Part shown: in pieces, positions 35,818-46,570 of the stretch
Layout of the letters: every line of letters begins with the position of its first letter
Position numbering within the stretch: the first letter of the stretch is position 1
Assembly: GCF_000482385.1 (NCBI RefSeq)
Contig: NZ_AXVD01000014.1
Coordinates: 124,001-188,000 of the forward strand
Source of the DNA: Nocardia sp. CNY236
Lineage (GTDB): Bacteria; Actinomycetota; Actinomycetes; Mycobacteriales; Mycobacteriaceae
Direction of reading: 5' to 3'
DNA length: 64,000 nt
Made by a program: the position numbers and the translations under genes
The notes under the pieces: model-generated
The model's input: the letters and a program-made list of their open reading frames with translations, nothing else
Databases searched by the model: none
What the model was told of the DNA's origin: nothing

Positions 35818-36918
35818 TCACTTGCGCAAATCGGGCACGGGGTCGGCTGTTTCCGGCGCCGGGTCCGCCGGTGTGGCGTCGACGGTACTGACGCCGGCTT
35901 CGGCGAAAGTCGACATCTCGGTGAGTGTGGCCACGGCCGAGCGAAGCAAGGGTAGTGCGGCGAGAGCGCCGGAGCCTTCGCCGAGTCGCAGGTCGAGGTC
36001 GATCAATGGTTCCAGGCGTAGATGGCGCAGTGCCAGGGCGTGCGCTGGCTCGGTCGACCGGTGACCGGCCAACCACCACGCGCTGGCGCCCTGCGCGAGA
36101 TCCTCGGCGATCATCGCCGCTGCTGTGACGATCACGCCATCCAAGATGACCGGGGTGCGGCGGGCGGCGGCCTGGGCCAGAAACGCGGCCGCGGCAGCGA
36201 AGTCGGCGCCGGCCGCGACTCGGAGAAGTTCGACCGGGTCCTTCACCACCGGGCGGGCGCGATACATCGCGTCTCGAATGGCGGCCACCTTGCGCACCCA
36301 TCCCGCGTCGTCGATGCCGGTGCCGCGGCCGACGGCGGCGACCGGCTCGGTATTGGTCAGGGTCGCGACGAGCACGGCAGCGGGTGTGGTGTTACCGATC
36401 CCCATATCACCGGCGATCAACAGATCGGCGCCGGCGTCGATTTCCTCGTCCGCGATCGCGCGGCCGGCGTCGAGCGCGGCGTGCACCTCCGCGGCGGTCA
36501 GCGCGTCTTCGCGATCGATCGCCCCGCTGGAGCGTCGCACCTTGTGCTTGGACACCTGTGGGTCGGTGTCGGCATCGACGGAGATGTCGGCCACGCGCAC
36601 GGTCGCACCGGCGACAGCGGCAAGCGCGTTCACCGCGGCACCGCCATCGAGAAAGTTGGCGACCATCTGTGCGGTGACCGCGCTCGGGTATGCGGACACT
36701 CCGCGGTGTGCGACACCATGGTCCCCGGCGAATACCACCACTCGGGCGCGTTCGAACTGTTTGGGTGGGCATACGCCCTGGCAGGCGGTGACCCAGTTCC
36801 CGAGTTGCTCCAATCGACCCAGCGATCCACCAGGTTTGGTCAGTTGCCTCTGCCGCTGCTCGGCCGCAGCGCGAAGCTGTGCGTCCGGCGGCGCCACTGG
36901 TCCGAATTCGTGCGTCAC
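35818..36918 (-). CDS. cobT: Nicotinate-nucleotide--dimethylbenzimidazole phosphoribosyltransferase CobT
   Basis: A 366-residue CobT making alpha-ribazole-5'-phosphate for the lower ligand. Clear family segments: [72 protein letters not shown] and [12 protein letters not shown] with the catalytic glutamate. The GTG start at 36918 is preferred over upstream codons that encode an Arg-rich leader. It lies between cobU and cobS. Confidence 0.96.
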   Translation of the reverse strand: MTHEFGPVAPPDAQLRAAAEQRQRQLTKPGGSLGRLEQLGNWVTACQGVCPPKQFERARVVVFAGDHGVAHRGVSAYPSAVTAQMVANFLDGGAAVNALAAVAGATVRVADISVDADTDPQVSKHKVRRSSGAIDREDALTAAEVHAALDAGRAIADEEIDAGADLLIAGDMGIGNTTPAAVLVATLTNTEPVAAVGRGTGIDDAGWVRKVAAIRDAMYRARPVVKDPVELLRVAAGADFAAAAAFLAQAAARRTPVILDGVIVTAAAMIAEDLAQGASAWWLAGHRSTEPAHALALRHLRLEPLIDLDLRLGEGSGALAALPLLRSAVATLTEMSTFAEAGVSTVDATPADPAPETADPVPDLRK

Positions 36919-37048
36919 TCTCGAGCCTTTCCGGTATCGACGGAACCGACGACGTCGTCGCACGGCGGCTTTCGCTCGTCCCATCGTGCTGCCGCCGCAC
37001 GGTGCCGCCGTCTCATCTTGCCACCGTTGCGCCCCGCTGTCGGCCCGG

Positions 37049-37615
37049 CTACTTCAGTCGTTGTGGCAAACCGGCCACAACGAGGATGGCTTCGTCGCAG
37101 ACTCGAGCCAGCCGCTGATTGAGCAGCCCTATCTCGTCGCGGAACAAGCGGCCCGACCGTGTGGCGGGAACGACGCCCATGCCGACTTCGGACGTCACGA
37201 TCACCAGCGGGCCGCAGTAGGCGCCGACCGCTGCGACCAGAGCGTCGGTATCCGTGCCGATGGTTCCACGCGGCGCCTGCCATGCCTCGCGCGCGTCGAG
37301 ACGCGCCGTCAGCCAGGTGCCGATGTCGTCGACCAATGTGAGGGCCGGTTCGTTCGGCGGTTGCGGTGACTCGATGAGAACAGTCGCGAGATCGGCGCTT
37401 TCGATGGTCGACCATTCGACCGGTCGGCGGTCGCGGTGCTCGGTGATTCGCGCTGTGAAATCATGGTCGTCCGGGTCGGGTATCGCGGTGGCCACGTATC
37501 GCACGGCGCCGCCGTCGCGGGCGGCCAGTTCCTCTGCGAACGCCGACTTGCCGGACCGTGCGCCACCGAGGACGAGAGTGCGGCGGTGGGTGGCGGGCGA
37601 TGAGCTGTGCGGCAC
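37049..37615 (-). CDS. cobU: Adenosylcobinamide kinase / guanylyltransferase CobU
   Basis: A 188-residue bifunctional enzyme that phosphorylates adenosylcobinamide and attaches GMP. The P-loop [15 protein letters not shown] is at residues 17-31, followed by YVATA, the GMP-accepting His region ([10 protein letters not shown]), LVDDIGTWL and [10 protein letters not shown]. It is the first of three cob genes. No cobalamin riboswitch (B12 box) was found in the 130 bp upstream, so expression may not respond to B12. Confidence 0.95.
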   Translation of the reverse strand: MPHSSSPATHRRTLVLGGARSGKSAFAEELAARDGGAVRYVATAIPDPDDHDFTARITEHRDRRPVEWSTIESADLATVLIESPQPPNEPALTLVDDIGTWLTARLDAREAWQAPRGTIGTDTDALVAAVGAYCGPLVIVTSEVGMGVVPATRSGRLFRDEIGLLNQRLARVCDEAILVVAGLPQRLK

Positions 37616-37745
37616 GAATGCACGGTATCAATCGGCCGGTTGACGCTGGCGACGTCGCGCCGGCATACGGTCGCATCGTCGGGCGATGGTCGCCTCGGCG
37701 GGGCAGGTGTGCCAGGGGTGGGATACGGACTGCGACGTCCGCGAG

Positions 37746-38723
37746 TCAGACCGATGTCTGCAGGGTGGCATCCTGTCCGGCGCCGAAGCGGCGACGGTAC
37801 TCGGTGGGAGCGATGCCCACCAGACGTTGGAAGTGGTGGCGCAGGAGCGCGCCGGAGCCGAAGCCCGAACGTGCGGCGATCGGTTCGAGCCCGAGGTCGG
37901 TCTCCTCGAGCAGTTGTTCGGCATACAGAATGCGCTGGTTGGTGAGCCATTTCATCGGGGTGGTTCCGGTTTCGGCAGCGAAGCGGCGCGCGAAGGTCCG
38001 GGTGGACATGGTCGCCCGGGCGGCCAGTTCCTCGATGGTGTGCGGGCGATCGAGATGGTCGGTCATCCACTCCAGGATCGGCAGGAGGCTGTCGGAGGCG
38101 CAGGCGACCACGGGACGTTCGATGAATTGCCGCTGCCCGCCGTCACGTTGTGGCGGTACCACCATTCGCCGGGCGATCGCGTTGGCGACCGCGGGGCCGA
38201 GTTCGCGTCGAACGAAGTGCAGACAGGCGTCGATGCCCGCCGCGGTTCCCGCGCTGGTGATCAGGTCACCTTCGTCGACGAACAAGACGTCCGGATCGAC
38301 GGTCGCCTCCGGATAGGCGGCGGCGAGTTCGGCCACGTAGCGCCAGTGGGTGGTGCACATGCGCCCGTCGAGTAGCCCCGCCTCGCCGGCGAGGAACGCT
38401 CCGGAGCAGACCGTGAGCACAGTGGCGTCCGCCGCGGCGGCACGAACGGCGGCGACGACCCGCGGATCGAATTCGCCGTCGGTCGCGGCCGCGGGAATGG
38501 CGACCAGATCTGCCCGGGTCAGCTCGGCGAGCCCATGCTCCGGTGTCACCGTGATTCCCGGGCTGGTGGTCCGCAACGGGACGCCTGGCTCGGCGCCGCA
38601 CACCCGGAAGTCGAATCCAGGCAGTCCGTCGGCGGTGCGGTCGAGGCCGAAAACCTCACAGACGACCCCGAATTCGAACATGGCCATTCGCTCGGACAGC
38701 ACCACCGCGACCTTCGACACCAT
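37746..38723 (-). CDS. GlxA-type AraC family regulator (DJ-1/PfpI domain plus HTH)
   Basis: A 325-residue two-domain regulator. The N-terminal ~185 residues form a DJ-1/PfpI-like domain with the elbow VCSGAFLAGEAGLLDG. The C-terminal AraC domain carries two helix-turn-helix units, TIEELAARATMSTRTFARRF and LEPIAARSGFGSGALLRHHFQRLVG. Such GlxA-like activators sense small nitrogenous or thiol compounds in some species. Its target is unclear: it is flanked by same-strand core genes, not by a divergent partner. Confidence 0.94.
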   Translation of the reverse strand: MVSKVAVVLSERMAMFEFGVVCEVFGLDRTADGLPGFDFRVCGAEPGVPLRTTSPGITVTPEHGLAELTRADLVAIPAAATDGEFDPRVVAAVRAAAADATVLTVCSGAFLAGEAGLLDGRMCTTHWRYVAELAAAYPEATVDPDVLFVDEGDLITSAGTAAGIDACLHFVRRELGPAVANAIARRMVVPPQRDGGQRQFIERPVVACASDSLLPILEWMTDHLDRPHTIEELAARATMSTRTFARRFAAETGTTPMKWLTNQRILYAEQLLEETDLGLEPIAARSGFGSGALLRHHFQRLVGIAPTEYRRRFGAGQDATLQTSV

Positions 38724-38852
38724 GGAGCCAGTCTACTGGCCGAATTTTTGCGAACACCGGCCTCGATGACATTATTGGCGGCAAATTGCGTGGATGACAC
38801 TTGCTGCCATGAGTGCTCTCGGCCCGGAGCATTCGCAGCTCACCCCAGGGAT

Positions 38853-39524
38853 TCAGACTGCGTCGCCGGGGCCGACTCGTGGCTTGGGAGCCCGCATCTT
38901 CCGGATCTGCGAGGCGCGGACGAAGGCATACCACCCCAGCCGGTACCCCGTGTCGGTGGTGTCGGGGAATCGTTCCCTGACCCGGTTGTTCACGATTCGG
39001 CCCAACAGGACGCCCTCGATGATCATGAACACCAGCATCACCAGCATCACCAGCGTGGCGATGATCTGCAGCCCGGGCATGGCGAACGACACCAGGATCA
39101 CCACCAATGCCATCGGCATGAACAGACCGACCAGATTGCGTCGTGCATCCACGATGTCGCGGACGAAGGCGCGCAACGGCCCCTTGTCGCGCGGCAACAG
39201 ATACTTGTCTTCACCGGCGAGCATGCGGGCGCGCCGCTCTTGTGCCTCGGCGCGCCGCTCGGCCGCGGCCGTCTTGCGATCCTGTCTGTTGCCACGTGCG
39301 GCCCGCCGCCGGGCTCGGGCTTCTTTGGCGGTCATCGGTGCAGGCGCCACCGGTCCGCGGCGTTTGCCTTGCGCGTCACGGCGTTTGGGGGTGGGACGCC
39401 CCTTACCTGCGGTGGCGGTCGGCGCCGTGGCGCGGGCGTTTGCGGCCGAGCCACCGTCGGTGGCCACCGTCGATTCGGCGGCCGCGTCGGTGCTACTGGA
39501 CTCGCCGCGACGGAACAACTTCAC
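38853..39524 (-). CDS. DUF3043 membrane protein
   Basis: A 223-residue protein. The N-terminal half is charged and disordered (Lys/Arg/Ala-rich; APMTAKEARARRRAARGNRQDRKT). KYLLPRDKGPLRAFVRDIVDARRNLVGLF leads into two adjacent hydrophobic helices and a basic C-terminus. This is the actinobacterial DUF3043 layout. Function unknown; the general shape resembles the DUF4191 protein at 1321. The GTG start at 39524 is used because upstream sequence is not conserved. It is divergent from the Fe-S gene. Confidence 0.87.
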   Translation of the reverse strand: MKLFRRGESSSTDAAAESTVATDGGSAANARATAPTATAGKGRPTPKRRDAQGKRRGPVAPAPMTAKEARARRRAARGNRQDRKTAAAERRAEAQERRARMLAGEDKYLLPRDKGPLRAFVRDIVDARRNLVGLFMPMALVVILVSFAMPGLQIIATLVMLVMLVFMIIEGVLLGRIVNNRVRERFPDTTDTGYRLGWYAFVRASQIRKMRAPKPRVGPGDAV

Positions 39525-39721
39525 ACCGACCAGGCTATTCGATGCACCATAGGCCGGGAAACGCGGTCCGGTTCGCCCGCCACGTTGCAGGTCGCGCATG
39601 CCGGATACCCACAGAGGTCCGGTGGTGGCAAGATGGGGAATAGCGGCCCACCGAGTGGTGTTGATCGACACGGGCGCGTGCCCGGTTCACGGGTCGACCA
39701 CGGCTTCCTGGAGGAGAGTTC

Positions 39722-40072
39722 ATGACTGTGCAGAACGAGACCGCCACCCACGGTGTGACTCTGACCGATGCTGCCGCCACGAAGGCGAAGGCCCTGCTGG
39801 ACCAAGAGGGCCGTGACGACTTGGCCCTGCGCATCGCAGTACAGCCGGGCGGCTGTGCCGGCTTGCGCTACCAGCTGTTCTTCGACGATCGCACGTTGGA
39901 TGGTGATCTGACCGGTGACTTCGGTGGCGTGACATTGGCCGTCGACCGGATGAGTGCGCCCTACGTGCAGGGCGCCTCGATCGACTTCGTCGACACCATC
40001 GAAAAGCAGGGCTTCACCATCGACAACCCGAATGCCACGGGGTCGTGCGCGTGCGGTGATTCCTTCAACTGA
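39722..40072 (+). CDS. HesB/IscA/ErpA-type iron-sulfur cluster protein (Rv2204c-like)
   Basis: A 116-residue A-type Fe-S carrier. Cys45 in QPGGCAGLRY and Cys109/Cys111 in GSCACGDSF are the three conserved ligands. It passes Fe-S clusters to target enzymes; LipA in this window needs two [4Fe-4S] clusters and is a plausible client. The ATG at 39722 has GGAGAG eight bases upstream. It precedes adenosine kinase in the same direction, as known for the M. tuberculosis pair Rv2204c/Rv2202c. Confidence 0.94.
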   Translation: MTVQNETATHGVTLTDAAATKAKALLDQEGRDDLALRIAVQPGGCAGLRYQLFFDDRTLDGDLTGDFGGVTLAVDRMSAPYVQGASIDFVDTIEKQGFTIDNPNATGSCACGDSFN

Positions 40073-41200
<1,128 letters not shown>

Positions 41201-41237
41201 GCCGATCTGTGCGGCCGACCTGGGGTCGGCCGCACAG

Positions 41238-43181
41238 CTACAGCGAAACTGGGTATACGGGTTCCTGGATGTCGGGCTTGATCCGATCTTCGACGAAGAT
41301 GCCGTGCCACACCATGAACATCAGCAGCGTCCACAGCCTGCGGCTGTGGTCGGAGGTACCGGCCCGGTGGGCTACCAGCATCTCGCTGATCGCGGACTTG
41401 TCGAGAAGATGATCGGTCCGCGATTCGACGATCTGTTGCTGGGCCCAGTCGTACAGTTCCGTACCGCGCAGCCAATGCCGAAGCGGGACCGGGAAACCCA
41501 GCTTGGCACGGTTGAGCACATGCGGAGGGACGATCTGTCCCAAGGCCTGACGGAGAGCGTATTTCGTGGTCTCCTTGGTGATCTTCTGATCGAACGGCAG
41601 GCGCTCGGCAACCGCCAACACCTCGGCGTCCAGGAACGGTACGCGCAGCTCCAGTGAGTTGGCCATTGTCATTTTGTCCGCCTTGACCAAGATGTCGCCC
41701 CGCAACCAGGTGAACAGGTCCAGGTGCTGCATGCGCGTCACCGGGTCCCAGCCGCGCGAGCGGTCGTACAGCGGTGCCGTGACATCCTGGTGTGTCCACT
41801 CCGGCCGGAAATCGCGCAGGACCGCGCGCAGCTGGGCGTCGCTGAAGCTGCGAGCGTTTCCGTAGTAGCGCTGCTCCAAGGTGAGTGAACCGCGATGCAA
41901 CAAACTCTTGCCCCTGGTGCCCTCCGGAATCCGCTCCGACAGTGCGCCGGCCAGCGCACGCAGTCGCCGGGGCAATTTTTCGAACGGCTTCAACGACAGC
42001 GGCTCTCGGTAGATGGTATAGCCGCCGAACAGCTCGTCGGCGCCTTCGCCCGAGAGCACCACTTTGACGTGTTTACGCGCCTCCTTGGCGACGAAGTACA
42101 GCGGGACCAGTGCCGGGTCGGCGACCGGGTCGTCGAGATACCAGACGATCTCGGGAATCGCTTGGATGAACTCGGATGGGGAGACCACCTTCACCACATG
42201 CCGTGCGCCGATCGCCGCGGCGCTCTCGGCGGCCACGTCGACCTCGGAGTACCCCGCCCGTTCGAACCCGGTGGTGAACGTGATCAGCTTCGGGTTGTGC
42301 CGCATGGCCAGCGCTGCGACCGCGGTGGAATCGATCCCGCCGGACAGGAACGAGCCGACCGTCACATCGGCGCGCATGTGTTTGGCGACGGAGTCCTCGA
42401 GGGCGGCCGCGATCTCGCGATAGCGGCTCGCCGCCGAGCCTGGAGTGAAGGGACGCACTGGGAACGTCGGGGTGAAGTAGCGGATGGTCGCCGGCTCGGC
42501 GCCGGGCCGTACCGTGGCGTAGCTGCCCGATTCGAGCCGGACGATGTCTCGGTGCAGCGTTTCCGGCTCCGGTACGTACTGCAGAACCGTGTAGTGCTCG
42601 AGTGCCCGGGGGTCCAACGAATCGTTCAGCCCCACTGCGGGCAGCAGTTCGAGCAGGCTCTTCTTTTCACTGCCGAACGCGGTTCCGCCGGGACCGGTGG
42701 CCAGGAACAAAGGCTTGATACCGAAGGGATCGCGAGCGAGGAACAGTTCGCGAGTCTCGGTGTCCCAAATGGCGAAGGCGAACATGCCGCGCAACCGCTG
42801 CACGGCTGCTGGCCCCCAGTAGTGGAACGCGGCGACGATCGCTTCGCCGTCACCTTCGGTCCGGAAAATTCGTTGGTCGTCGAACTCGGCGGCGTGCGCC
42901 TGCTCGATCTGCGCGCGCAACTCGACATAGTTGTAGATCTCACCGTTGAAGGTGAGGGCGTAGCGCTCGGGGGCCTCGGGTGGACCCCAGCGCAGCGGCT
43001 GATGCGAGTGTTCGATATCGATGATCGACAGACGGTTGAAGCCGACGACCAGGTGCTGGTCGTGCCAGGTGCCGCGCTCGTCCGGTCCGCGGTGGCGTAC
43101 ACAATGCAACGCGTTGTAGACCTGGTCCACCGTGTCGGGCGCGGCCTTGTTCGATGCCAGGAATCCGAGCAGTCCACACAC
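41238..43181 (-). CDS. asnB: Asparagine synthetase (glutamine-hydrolysing)
   Basis: A 647-residue class II amidotransferase. The GTG start at 43181 places Cys2 (CGLLGFL) at the mature N-terminus, as the catalytic nucleophile requires. The glutaminase domain has HRGPDERG, NGEIYNY and the FAFAIWD region. The synthetase domain has the pyrophosphate loop SFLSGGIDST and the SGEGADELFGGY motif. It makes Asn from Asp, ATP and glutamine nitrogen. The gene next to the cytochrome oxidase operon is a conserved mycolata arrangement. Confidence 0.97.
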   Translation of the reverse strand: MCGLLGFLASNKAAPDTVDQVYNALHCVRHRGPDERGTWHDQHLVVGFNRLSIIDIEHSHQPLRWGPPEAPERYALTFNGEIYNYVELRAQIEQAHAAEFDDQRIFRTEGDGEAIVAAFHYWGPAAVQRLRGMFAFAIWDTETRELFLARDPFGIKPLFLATGPGGTAFGSEKKSLLELLPAVGLNDSLDPRALEHYTVLQYVPEPETLHRDIVRLESGSYATVRPGAEPATIRYFTPTFPVRPFTPGSAASRYREIAAALEDSVAKHMRADVTVGSFLSGGIDSTAVAALAMRHNPKLITFTTGFERAGYSEVDVAAESAAAIGARHVVKVVSPSEFIQAIPEIVWYLDDPVADPALVPLYFVAKEARKHVKVVLSGEGADELFGGYTIYREPLSLKPFEKLPRRLRALAGALSERIPEGTRGKSLLHRGSLTLEQRYYGNARSFSDAQLRAVLRDFRPEWTHQDVTAPLYDRSRGWDPVTRMQHLDLFTWLRGDILVKADKMTMANSLELRVPFLDAEVLAVAERLPFDQKITKETTKYALRQALGQIVPPHVLNRAKLGFPVPLRHWLRGTELYDWAQQQIVESRTDHLLDKSAISEMLVAHRAGTSDHSRRLWTLLMFMVWHGIFVEDRIKPDIQEPVYPVSL

Positions 43182-43428
43182 GGCGCAGGCAACCTCGTTT
43201 CTCATAGGTGGGTACGCGTCCATCGAACGGAGCGCGCGGGGATGAAAACTCGTGTCCGAGTATGCCGTACGCCCGCGCCCGTGTGCCGCGCACACGGGCG
43301 CCGCGATCGCCGAGGCGACGGGTCTCCAGTGCAGGATTGGACGCGCTGGTGACGGTGATCTGGGCGCGCCGGGGGCGGGTCGAAGCCGACCCGACGACAA
43401 CCGAGGCGTTCGTTTGGTCTACGCTGCG

Positions 43429-43451
43429 TAGTACTCAGGGTAGTACTCAGG
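43429..43451 (+). repeat. TAGTACTCAGG direct repeat in the asnB-ctaC intergenic region
   Basis: TAGTACTCAGG occurs at 43429-43439 and again at 43441-43451 with a 12-bp period; TCTCAGG follows as a partial third unit. It lies in the 404-bp gap between divergent asnB and ctaC, 135 bp upstream of ctaC. No gene is seen in 43182-43585. It may be a regulator-binding array. Confidence 0.6.
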
Positions 43452-43585
43452 TCTCTCTCAGGCGGTTCGTACGCGAACGCGGCGGCCCGGAGGGGTTCTG
43501 AAACGAGCTTAGGACGTATCGTCGGGGCCCATCGCAGCCCAGACGGTGCACTGTCGGAATGTGTGGCGACCAGGAAGGCGTGAGC

Positions 43586-44677
43586 GTGGCGCACAAGGCG
43601 AGCGAAGAGATCGGAGCACGACCCGTAGCGGGTCTGCAAGGCCGCATCCTTCGGCGGGCCGGGCTGGCGGTATCGTTGGGGATCACCGCGCTGCTCGTCT
43701 CGGGCTGCTCCATCGACAACGAGTGGCTGCGATTCGGATGGCCCTCGGGGGTTACGCCGCAGGCCACGCGCATGCGGGAACTGTGGACCGGATCGGTTAT
43801 CGCGGCGCTCGCGATCGGCGTGCTGGTGTGGGGCCTGACCTTCTGGACGGTCACCTTCCACCGCAAGAAGCCCGACTCGCCGGAGTTCCCCAAGCAGACC
43901 GGCTACAACGTGCCGCTCGAGCTGGTCTATACGTTCATCCCGGTTCTCATCGTCGTGGGTCTGTTCTGGTCGACCGTCCTCGTGCAGAACTATGTGCACG
44001 AAAAGGTGGACGATCCCGACGTCACGGTCGATGTAACCGCTTTCCAGTGGAACTGGAAGTTCGGCTACCGCAACGTCGACTTCAAGGACGGCGGCTACCA
44101 ATACGACGGCATCGATACCGAGCGTGAGGCGCTGAACGAGGAGCAGCTCGAGCAATACAAGGAGCGCCAGAGCGAGGACGGTCACCCGCAGCCGGGTCCG
44201 GTCCACGGCAAGCCGGAAAACGACGTGTTGTCCTTCCTGCACTACAACAAGGTCGAAACGGTCGGTTCCAGCAACGAGATCCCGGTGTTGGTGTTGCCGA
44301 CCGGAAAGGTGATCGAGTTCCAACTCGCCGCGGCGGATGTGGTGCACGCCTTCTGGGTGCCGGAGTTCCTGTTCAAGCGCGATGTGATGCCGAACCCGAA
44401 GGAAAATCATTCCGACAACGTCTTCCAGATCACCAAGATCGAGAAAGAAGGCGCGTTCGTCGGCCGATGTGCGGAGATGTGTGGTACGTACCACGCGATG
44501 ATGAACTTCGAGGTTCGGGCGGTCGCGCCGGAGAAGTTCACCGAGTATCTGGATGCGCGCCGCGATGGCAAGACCAATGCCGAGGCGCTCGCGGCCATCG
44601 GGGAATCGCCGGTCGCGACATCCACTACGCCTTTCGAGACCAGGCGCGACATCAAGAGCGCGGCCGCGAGCAAGTGA
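43586..44677 (+). CDS. ctaC: Cytochrome c oxidase subunit II (CtaC)
   Basis: A 363-residue lipoprotein subunit of the aa3 oxidase. The signal peptide ends in the lipobox LVSGC. Two membrane helices follow (VIAALAIGVLVWGLTFWTV and LVYTFIPVLIVVGLFWSTV). The CuA domain has VVHAFWVPEF and CAEMCGTYHAMM. An acidic insert (about 160-200) between strands is typical of actinobacteria, where it faces the bc1 complex. GTG 43586 is favoured over GTG 43580 because GGAAGG then lies seven bases upstream. It forms an operon with ctaF. Confidence 0.97.
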   Translation: MAHKASEEIGARPVAGLQGRILRRAGLAVSLGITALLVSGCSIDNEWLRFGWPSGVTPQATRMRELWTGSVIAALAIGVLVWGLTFWTVTFHRKKPDSPEFPKQTGYNVPLELVYTFIPVLIVVGLFWSTVLVQNYVHEKVDDPDVTVDVTAFQWNWKFGYRNVDFKDGGYQYDGIDTEREALNEEQLEQYKERQSEDGHPQPGPVHGKPENDVLSFLHYNKVETVGSSNEIPVLVLPTGKVIEFQLAAADVVHAFWVPEFLFKRDVMPNPKENHSDNVFQITKIEKEGAFVGRCAEMCGTYHAMMNFEVRAVAPEKFTEYLDARRDGKTNAEALAAIGESPVATSTTPFETRRDIKSAAASK

Positions 44678-44691
44678 GGACATGATCTGAC

Positions 44692-45108
44692 ATGAAGGTC
44701 GAAGCGCGGATTTTCGAACTGCTCACGCTGTTCTTCATCGTTATTTCGATCGTGTACGGCTACTTCACCGCACAGTCGCGCACCGGCGTCGAATGGGCAG
44801 GTATCACAGCGTTGGTCCTCACCGCGGGCTTGTCGCTGATCATCGGCACCTACTTCCGTTTCGTCGCGCGTCGACTCGACTTGCGTCCCGAGGACTATGC
44901 GGATGCCGAGATCGTCGATGGTGCGGGTGACCTGGGCTTCTTCTCGCCCGGAAGCATCTGGCCCATCTGCCTGGCCGGCGCGGCTTCGGTGGCCGCACTC
45001 GGTGCGGCGTTCTTCCAGTTCTGGTTGATCGGGGTCGGCGTGGTGCTCGTGCTGGTCGCCGCCTCCGGTCTGGTGTTCGAGTATCATCTCGGCCCGGAGA
45101 AGCACTGA
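44692..45108 (+). CDS. ctaF: Cytochrome c oxidase subunit IV (CtaF)
   Basis: A 138-residue actinobacterial subunit IV with four hydrophobic helices and the conserved [20 protein letters not shown] and [11 protein letters not shown] ends. It belongs to the aa3 part of the bcc-aa3 respiratory supercomplex; subunit III and bcc genes are at the right end of this window. It starts 14 bp after ctaC and is followed by a strong hairpin at 45135. Confidence 0.96.
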   Translation: MKVEARIFELLTLFFIVISIVYGYFTAQSRTGVEWAGITALVLTAGLSLIIGTYFRFVARRLDLRPEDYADAEIVDGAGDLGFFSPGSIWPICLAGAASVAALGAAFFQFWLIGVGVVLVLVAASGLVFEYHLGPEKH

Positions 45109-45134
45109 CCGTACAGGGTTCGTACCGCAGTTCT

Positions 45135-45166
45135 CGAGCGCCTCGCCGAATCCGGCGGGGCGCTCG
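45135..45166 (+). terminator. Hairpin terminator after ctaC-ctaF
   Basis: A 14-bp stem (CGAGCGCCTCGCCG with its complement, one G-T pair) and a four-base loop lie 27 bp after the ctaF stop. There is no long T-run, as is common for actinobacterial terminators. Confidence 0.72.
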
Positions 45167-45241
45167 TCTGTCCCAGGTGTGCGAGGTAGCGGCAGGAGAG
45201 GCGTCGGGTGACCGAACGCCTCTCCGAGGTGCGCCGGCGAG

Positions 45242-46519
45242 CTATTCGGCGGTGTAGCGCAGCGCGTTCTCCGAGCGGCAGATCTCCTCGACTCCGGAAA
45301 CGATGTCGCGCAGCAATTCCGAGGGCAATGCCGTGGGGCGCAGCCGACAGGTGAACGTGATCAGCCCGTGATCTTCGGCAGGTAGCCCACGCGCAGCAGA
45401 TTCGGCCTGCAGGTAGCGCGATCGTACGCCGTAGGTCATCGCGGTGATGACGGTGAAACAGCCCGTCCGTTCCCGGTGCCCGGCGAACAGATCGTGCAGG
45501 CGGTGGAACACCGACGTGTAGCTCGACAACGGCGCGAAAACACCCATCCGGTAGGCCGGGCCACGCTCGGAGGAGCTCAGGGCCGTATCGGCCAAGTATT
45601 CGGCGTCACGCAGCGTCTGCACTTTCGGTGTGAACAACACCGCGCCGGCGGCCGCATTGCGCACCGGGGTGCCGGCTTTGCCTCCCGCGGCAGAGGCGAT
45701 GGCGCCCAGTGACTTGCGCGCGCGCGACCCCACCTCGCGGCGGGCACGTAACGATCGGGTGGGCGAACTGGGAGACAGGCTCGACCATTGGCCGAAACGC
45801 ACGGTGCCCAGCTGAACGTGACCGGTACCGACCGGCCGGGCGACTTTCAGCGGCGCGGTGTCGACCCACCGACCGACCTGGAGCTCCGCGCTGCCCGGCC
45901 GGGCGATCTCGGCATGTGCGTGATCGACGAACAGGTCGAATTCCAGGAACCGGTGGGCTGCGGTGGTCAGCCAGGTATGGTCCTTGTCGACCTCGATCGT
46001 GTCGAGGGTCAGTGCGGTGATGATGCCCGCGCGTCCGCCGGCGCCCAGGATGCGATGGAAGCGCTCGGCGTGGTGTGAGCGCCCGCAGGTCCCGATGCGT
46101 CCGTCGACATCCACGTACTCCAGGTCGACGACGTGGTCGATGAACAAGCCGTGTTTGTGCGACGCCGTGCTGACCCCGCCCACCGAGGCGAAGCCGCCTG
46201 CGGTGATATCGCGGTGATCACCGACGATGGGCAGACCGAGCCCATGCGCACCGAGCGTGCGATCGATGTCGGCGAGTTTGGCGCCCGCTTGTACCCGAAC
46301 CGTGCGGCGGCCGAGATTGATGTCCAGCACGTGGTTCATTCGGCGCAGTGACACCACTGCCGGCTGCGCCGGTACGGCGAGGCCTTCGTCGACCGGTTCG
46401 CCGCCGTGCACTTTCAAATTTTCTGCTCGCCCGCGTGAATCCCTCACTGTACGAACGACATCGGCGGTGTCGCGTGGGACGTATTCCGGGGTGTTGAAGA
46501 CGGTGTGCGGCGTGCTCAT
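45242..46519 (-). CDS. FAD-binding (PCMH-type) oxidoreductase
   Basis: A 425-residue flavoprotein. The FAD domain has VVSLRRMNHVLDINLGRRTVRVQAGA, GLGLPIVGDHRDITAGGF, GGVSTASHKHG and ILGAGGRAGIITALTLD. The C-terminal half has no clear known substrate domain. Relatives include aldonolactone oxidases and DprE1, but the histidine or cysteine for covalent FAD cannot be assigned with confidence. It is a minus-strand gene between ctaF and the PhoD gene. Confidence 0.85.
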   Translation of the reverse strand: MSTPHTVFNTPEYVPRDTADVVRTVRDSRGRAENLKVHGGEPVDEGLAVPAQPAVVSLRRMNHVLDINLGRRTVRVQAGAKLADIDRTLGAHGLGLPIVGDHRDITAGGFASVGGVSTASHKHGLFIDHVVDLEYVDVDGRIGTCGRSHHAERFHRILGAGGRAGIITALTLDTIEVDKDHTWLTTAAHRFLEFDLFVDHAHAEIARPGSAELQVGRWVDTAPLKVARPVGTGHVQLGTVRFGQWSSLSPSSPTRSLRARREVGSRARKSLGAIASAAGGKAGTPVRNAAAGAVLFTPKVQTLRDAEYLADTALSSSERGPAYRMGVFAPLSSYTSVFHRLHDLFAGHRERTGCFTVITAMTYGVRSRYLQAESAARGLPAEDHGLITFTCRLRPTALPSELLRDIVSGVEEICRSENALRYTAE

Positions 46520-46570
46520 GGCACGAAGCTAACCACAGCCGGGCCTGCGCCGCGCGCTCGAATTCGACGG

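Noticed and set aside
37616..37745. Cobalamin riboswitch upstream of cobU
   Set aside because: No B12 box (GCCACTG) or other conserved element in the short upstream region.
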